Positions 5,482 to 8,677 of a stretch of 8,677 nucleotides of DNA are shown piece after piece. This DNA comes from Phycisphaerae bacterium (GTDB lineage: Bacteria > Planctomycetota > Phycisphaerae > Sedimentisphaerales > UBA12454): NCBI GenBank assembly GCA_028712345.1, contig JAQTQF010000061.1:1-8677 (forward strand), given 5' to 3'. A program made the translations under genes and the position numbers. The notes beneath the pieces are model-generated. The model ran no database searches. It worked only from the letters and a program-made list of their open reading frames with translations, and was not told where the DNA came from. Position 1 is the first letter of the stretch. Each line of letters begins with the position of its first letter.

Positions 5482-8400
5482 CTATTTTTGAGCCGTGTTC
5501 AACGGCTGATTTTGCCTCATCGCCAGAAATTTCCCTTTGTAAAAATCTCCGAATTTACGGAAGTACGGACCGTATTTGACAAAATGACTGCCTGATGCGT
5601 GTTTGTAAAAAACATCGGAGATATATTTATAATATTGCATTTTAGCGATATGTGGATCCGAAACTTCCGCCAGACTCGGACAAATCACATCAGGCGGATA
5701 TATCGCCAACATTTGATTAAGCGTCTGAGCAGTAATCCGGTCGCGCGGCTCAAAATTCTGCGAAGCGCTCTGGCCCAGCCGTCTGTAAAAATACGATGAA
5801 TTAATCTGTGCCCTATTAAATCTTATCTTAGTCGCGTTTTTGCAAAGGAAAACAAAATCCTCAACGGTTTGGCAATCTTCGTACAAACCGCATTTTTTAA
5901 AAAGGCTTCTTCTTATAAGGCTTCCCGGATTCGGAATAGGTGAAAAACCGTTAACAAAAAGGAACGCTGGCAGAATACTGCTATTTGAAAAATCTTCATA
6001 CTTCCATAGGCAATTCATATCGCTGCCATTGCCGTCAACAAGCGTAAGCTGCGGCGGATAATAGTAATCGAATTGGGGAAACCTGCGGACATACTCAACC
6101 ATAGACTCCACATAATCTGTCGCGATAAAATCATCTGAATCAACGCAGAGAATATATTCGCCGCGGGCAGAACTAATCGCACAGTTCCGCGAGGCTGCAC
6201 AGCCATAATGCTGGCTGCGAATATATTTTATTCTTTCATCCGAAAACGATTTGACTATTTTTTCCGTATCATCCGTACTGCCGTCATCGACAATTATCAG
6301 CTCAAAATCGCCGAAACTCTGCTGAAGAACCGAGGTAATTGCCTGGCCGATATATTTTTCACCGTTATAAGTAACCATTTCAACAGAAACGACGGGAGCG
6401 GTTCTTTTGTCGCGGGCGGGCTTTGTGAAATAAAACTCCACTTCCTGATGACATCCGTTCGGAATAAATCCGCGATACCGCTCGACATCTATTCGGTATC
6501 CGCTCTCAAAGAGCCTGGCAAGGGCATCCGAGCTATATTCATTTCTGCCTGACGCGCGGTTTTGACTTACCGATTGAACCATATTGGCGGGGTTGCAAAA
6601 CGCTGCCGAGCTGTTGAAACACAGCAAATTACTTTTAACCGCCGCAAACATCTTTGCACTCAAAGCCATAAGACCTTCAAGCATATTAGGATTATCAAAT
6701 CGCAACTGCTCAATCAACGGCATAATATCTTTCGTCCTATAAACCGAGCTTGAGACCTCCAGCGGATAATTAAAATCAAACTGGGCTTTGGTCCATTTGA
6801 ATTTTAGTATGCCTTCTTTAACCTGCTCGAATTCCGGCAGAGGCTGGCAGTAATCTTTGGCGTAGCAATATGTCGTGTTCCTGCCGAGTCTGAGCGAAAA
6901 TCCCAGACAATCAGTATGAATCTTAAGGCCGTCGATTATTTTTTCTATGCTGAAATCAGATACAAAGATATTGTCATCGACGAAAAACAACGCATACTCA
7001 AAACTAATTAGAAGCTGTTTGACATCATCCTTAAAATCGCCCTGTTTAGCAAATTCAATATCTTCAAACTGAGTTTTAAGTTTTTCATATTGTTTCTGAT
7101 GCAGCGGATTTGATGCTTTATAAAGAACCTGAAGTTTTATTTTATTCTTATCGGTGCAGCAATTGACAAACGACCGGAGCGCCGCCTCAAGCTGCAGGGC
7201 TCTGTCTTTACTGAAAATAATGCCGCAGATATTTTTGCTCCCGATTTTATCGCCGCATTTATTCAGATAATCATAAATTTTCGGAGCGGGCAGACCTTCG
7301 CTGATTGCGTTTTCAAACTGCTCTTTTGCCTGGCTGTATTGGGCTCTCTGGAAATGCGATAGACCCCGCCAATAAGAATTTATCGCTTCTGCCGTCGTAT
7401 TTTCGTCAACCGGCAGAATATAATCGGCGACAAGCTCCTGCTGCCAGACGAGCCTGTGCGGGCGGTCGTGTTCACTGATATAATAGCTGTCCCATTTGCT
7501 GCGATAAACTATAAGGTCGGCCTGGACACTCGAAGCATTATCTTGTTTGAGATTATCCAAAATATCGTTATGTGCTACAAGGCTGGCCGGCAAAGGCAGA
7601 AGTACCCTGCCACTGCCGTATAATTTGTTGCAAAGGTCGCTATCGGCATAGTAGAAATTATATGCTTCATCAAAACCACCAATCCTGCGAAAATCATCAA
7701 GCCGCAAAAGACCGTAATTCATCAGGATATTGAATTCTCTGCCCATCCCGATGAAAAATTTATTATGAGCAAACAAATCGCCCGCCGGGTTTCGCTGCAG
7801 ATTTTTATAGAAAAATATTCCGCCTGCAACATTGTCCGGTTGTACATTCAAAACCTTAACCGCATTGCTAAGGCAATTTTCGCCAAAGATTATGTCGTCG
7901 CTGGCAAACATCGCCCATTTGCCATTCGCCTTTGAGAATGCGAAATTATAAAGCTGAGGCCAGGAATGTTTGCCGCTACCGAGATGTTCCTGCTCATTAT
8001 AGATTTTTGTTACATTGTGCTTTTTAAGAATTTCGAGGGTATTGTCGGAGCAATTGCCTATAACGACGACAATTTCATAGCTTATCCCGTCTGCTGCTGC
8101 GGGAACGGAAGCAAGCATCTTATCGAGCAGCTCTGCGCGATTCATCGTGCATAAAACGATGCTCACATCACAGGATTCGGCGGGTTGAGACACAGAATCC
8201 CCGGCAGCCTGATTATATGCCGAATAAGAAATAACGGGCGGCGGCGTAACAGCGGAAAAATCCGATTTTACCAACAGTTCTCTATCGATTACCCTGTCGC
8301 ACTCTTCAATATATTTATCTCTTAGCCGCTGACATCTTTGCCCTTTACTGTAACCTCTGAATCCGCCAAGTAAGGCATTGGTCGTATGCAGTCTTGCGTA

Positions 8401-8677
8401 TCTGCTGAATCGCAGCCACAGCTCAAAATCTCCGGCTAATGCAAGGCTCAAATCAAGCGATGCACCCGCCTTTTCCCAGAGACTTCTTCTCCAATATGTC
8501 CCCTCCTGCATTACAAACAAATTTTTCTTGTGAATATTTTCCTTATCCAGCAGTTTTTGCCGATTCCATACCAGCAAATCTGGGATATAGGCTTGCAAGC
8601 TGCCTTTGGCATCAAAACCGATTCGTCTGCCTGTCAGAAACTCAACTTCCGGATTGGCGGTAAATAAATCGGCAAGT
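5482..8677 (-). CDS. Multi-module family 2 glycosyltransferase (5' end beyond window)
   Basis: The frame is open to the right edge, giving at least 1064 residues. TTG at 8596-8598 is an internal leucine, because glycosyltransferase sequence (LFTANPEVEFLTGRR) continues upstream of it. Numbering from the first full visible codon, module 1 (1 to about 125) is the C-terminal half of a GT-A domain with QEGTYWRRSLWEKAG and GDFELW (D83, E85). Module 2 (about 169-400) is a GT2 domain: SIVLCTMNRAELL, then SDD (259-261), GGFDEAY and ADSDL (D345, D347). A TPR-like linker follows at about 430-466. Module 3 (about 482-750) is a divergent GT-A-like unit opening with GIIFSKDRALQLEAALRSF and carrying FFVDD (VDD 566-568). 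Module 4 (about 762-975) is a classic GT2: VTYNGEKYIGQAITSVLQQS, DDGSTDDT (D797, D798), DSDD (846-849) and VEDF (E939, D940). These enzymes transfer sugars from nucleotide donors and are usually cytoplasmic; no membrane helix is visible. fliD starts 24 bases downstream, suggesting flagellar protein glycosylation, but surface-polysaccharide synthesis cannot be excluded. Confidence 0.93.
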   Translation of the reverse strand, partial: LADLFTANPEVEFLTGRRIGFDAKGSLQAYIPDLLVWNRQKLLDKENIHKKNLFVMQEGTYWRRSLWEKAGASLDLSLALAGDFELWLRFSRYARLHTTNALLGGFRGYSKGQRCQRLRDKYIEECDRVIDRELLVKSDFSAVTPPPVISYSAYNQAAGDSVSQPAESCDVSIVLCTMNRAELLDKMLASVPAAADGISYEIVVVIGNCSDNTLEILKKHNVTKIYNEQEHLGSGKHSWPQLYNFAFSKANGKWAMFASDDIIFGENCLSNAVKVLNVQPDNVAGGIFFYKNLQRNPAGDLFAHNKFFIGMGREFNILMNYGLLRLDDFRRIGGFDEAYNFYYADSDLCNKLYGSGRVLLPLPASLVAHNDILDNLKQDNASSVQADLIVYRSKWDSYYISEHDRPHRLVWQQELVADYILPVDENTTAEAINSYWRGLSHFQRAQYSQAKEQFENAISEGLPAPKIYDYLNKCGDKIGSKNICGIIFSKDRALQLEAALRSFVNCCTDKNKIKLQVLYKASNPLHQKQYEKLKTQFEDIEFAKQGDFKDDVKQLLISFEYALFFVDDNIFVSDFSIEKIIDGLKIHTDCLGFSLRLGRNTTYCYAKDYCQPLPEFEQVKEGILKFKWTKAQFDFNYPLEVSSSVYRTKDIMPLIEQLRFDNPNMLEGLMALSAKMFAAVKSNLLCFNSSAAFCNPANMVQSVSQNRASGRNEYSSDALARLFESGYRIDVERYRGFIPNGCHQEVEFYFTKPARDKRTAPVVSVEMVTYNGEKYIGQAITSVLQQSFGDFELIIVDDGSTDDTEKIVKSFSDERIKYIRSQHYGCAASRNCAISSARGEYILCVDSDDFIATDYVESMVEYVRRFPQFDYYYPPQLTLVDGNGSDMNCLWKYEDFSNSSILPAFLFVNGFSPIPNPGSLIRRSLFKKCGLYEDCQTVEDFVFLCKNATKIRFNRAQINSSYFYRRLGQSASQNFEPRDRITAQTLNQMLAIYPPDVICPSLAEVSDPHIAKMQYYKYISDVFYKHASGSHFVKYGPYFRKFGDFYKGKFLAMRQNQPLNTAQK

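Noticed and set aside
6208..6552. 114-codon open frame on the + strand opposite the glycosyltransferase
   Set aside because: It is opposite clear GT module sequence and its composition looks like antisense translation.

Overview
The window looks like a bacterial chromosome of moderate, slightly AT-leaning base composition. It carries one flagellar gene (fliD), a very large multi-module glycosyltransferase, a tRNA-Arg gene whose 3' CCA is not encoded, and a small operon built around a radical SAM/SPASM enzyme. My best guess at the source is a flagellated anaerobic bacterium such as a planctomycete of the Phycisphaerae type. This rests on protein style only (long FliD with inserts, multi-GT protein, a DUF2950-like pseudopilin-like protein); no marker gene proves it. 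There is no transposase, integrase, CRISPR array or plasmid function, and no gene-free stretch longer than about 180 bases.

Left part, + strand (1-3226): four genes packed head to tail. They are the last 31 codons of a membrane protein, a 422-residue protein with signal peptide, TPR-like helices and four predicted membrane helices, a 396-residue radical SAM enzyme with a textbook seven-cysteine SPASM domain, and a 215-residue single-span membrane protein whose outer domain resembles DUF2950. Gaps are 15 and 11 bases, then an ATGA stop/start overlap, so one transcript is likely. A radical SAM/SPASM maturase between two envelope proteins suggests a protein- or peptide-modifying or redox function at the membrane. 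I cannot assign it to a described system, and it is the best candidate here for something undescribed.

Middle (3227-3405): a convergent junction holding tRNA-Arg(CCG) on the minus strand, with a good sigma70-like promoter just upstream of it. The -10 box of that promoter lies inside a perfect 6-bp hairpin located just after fliD.

Right part, minus strand (3406-8677): a glycosyltransferase gene, cut at the right window edge, followed 24 bases later by fliD. The glycosyltransferase has at least four GT-A-like modules with a TPR-like helical linker. Linkage to the filament-cap gene suggests glycosylation of flagellin or another flagellar surface protein, but this is inference from position.
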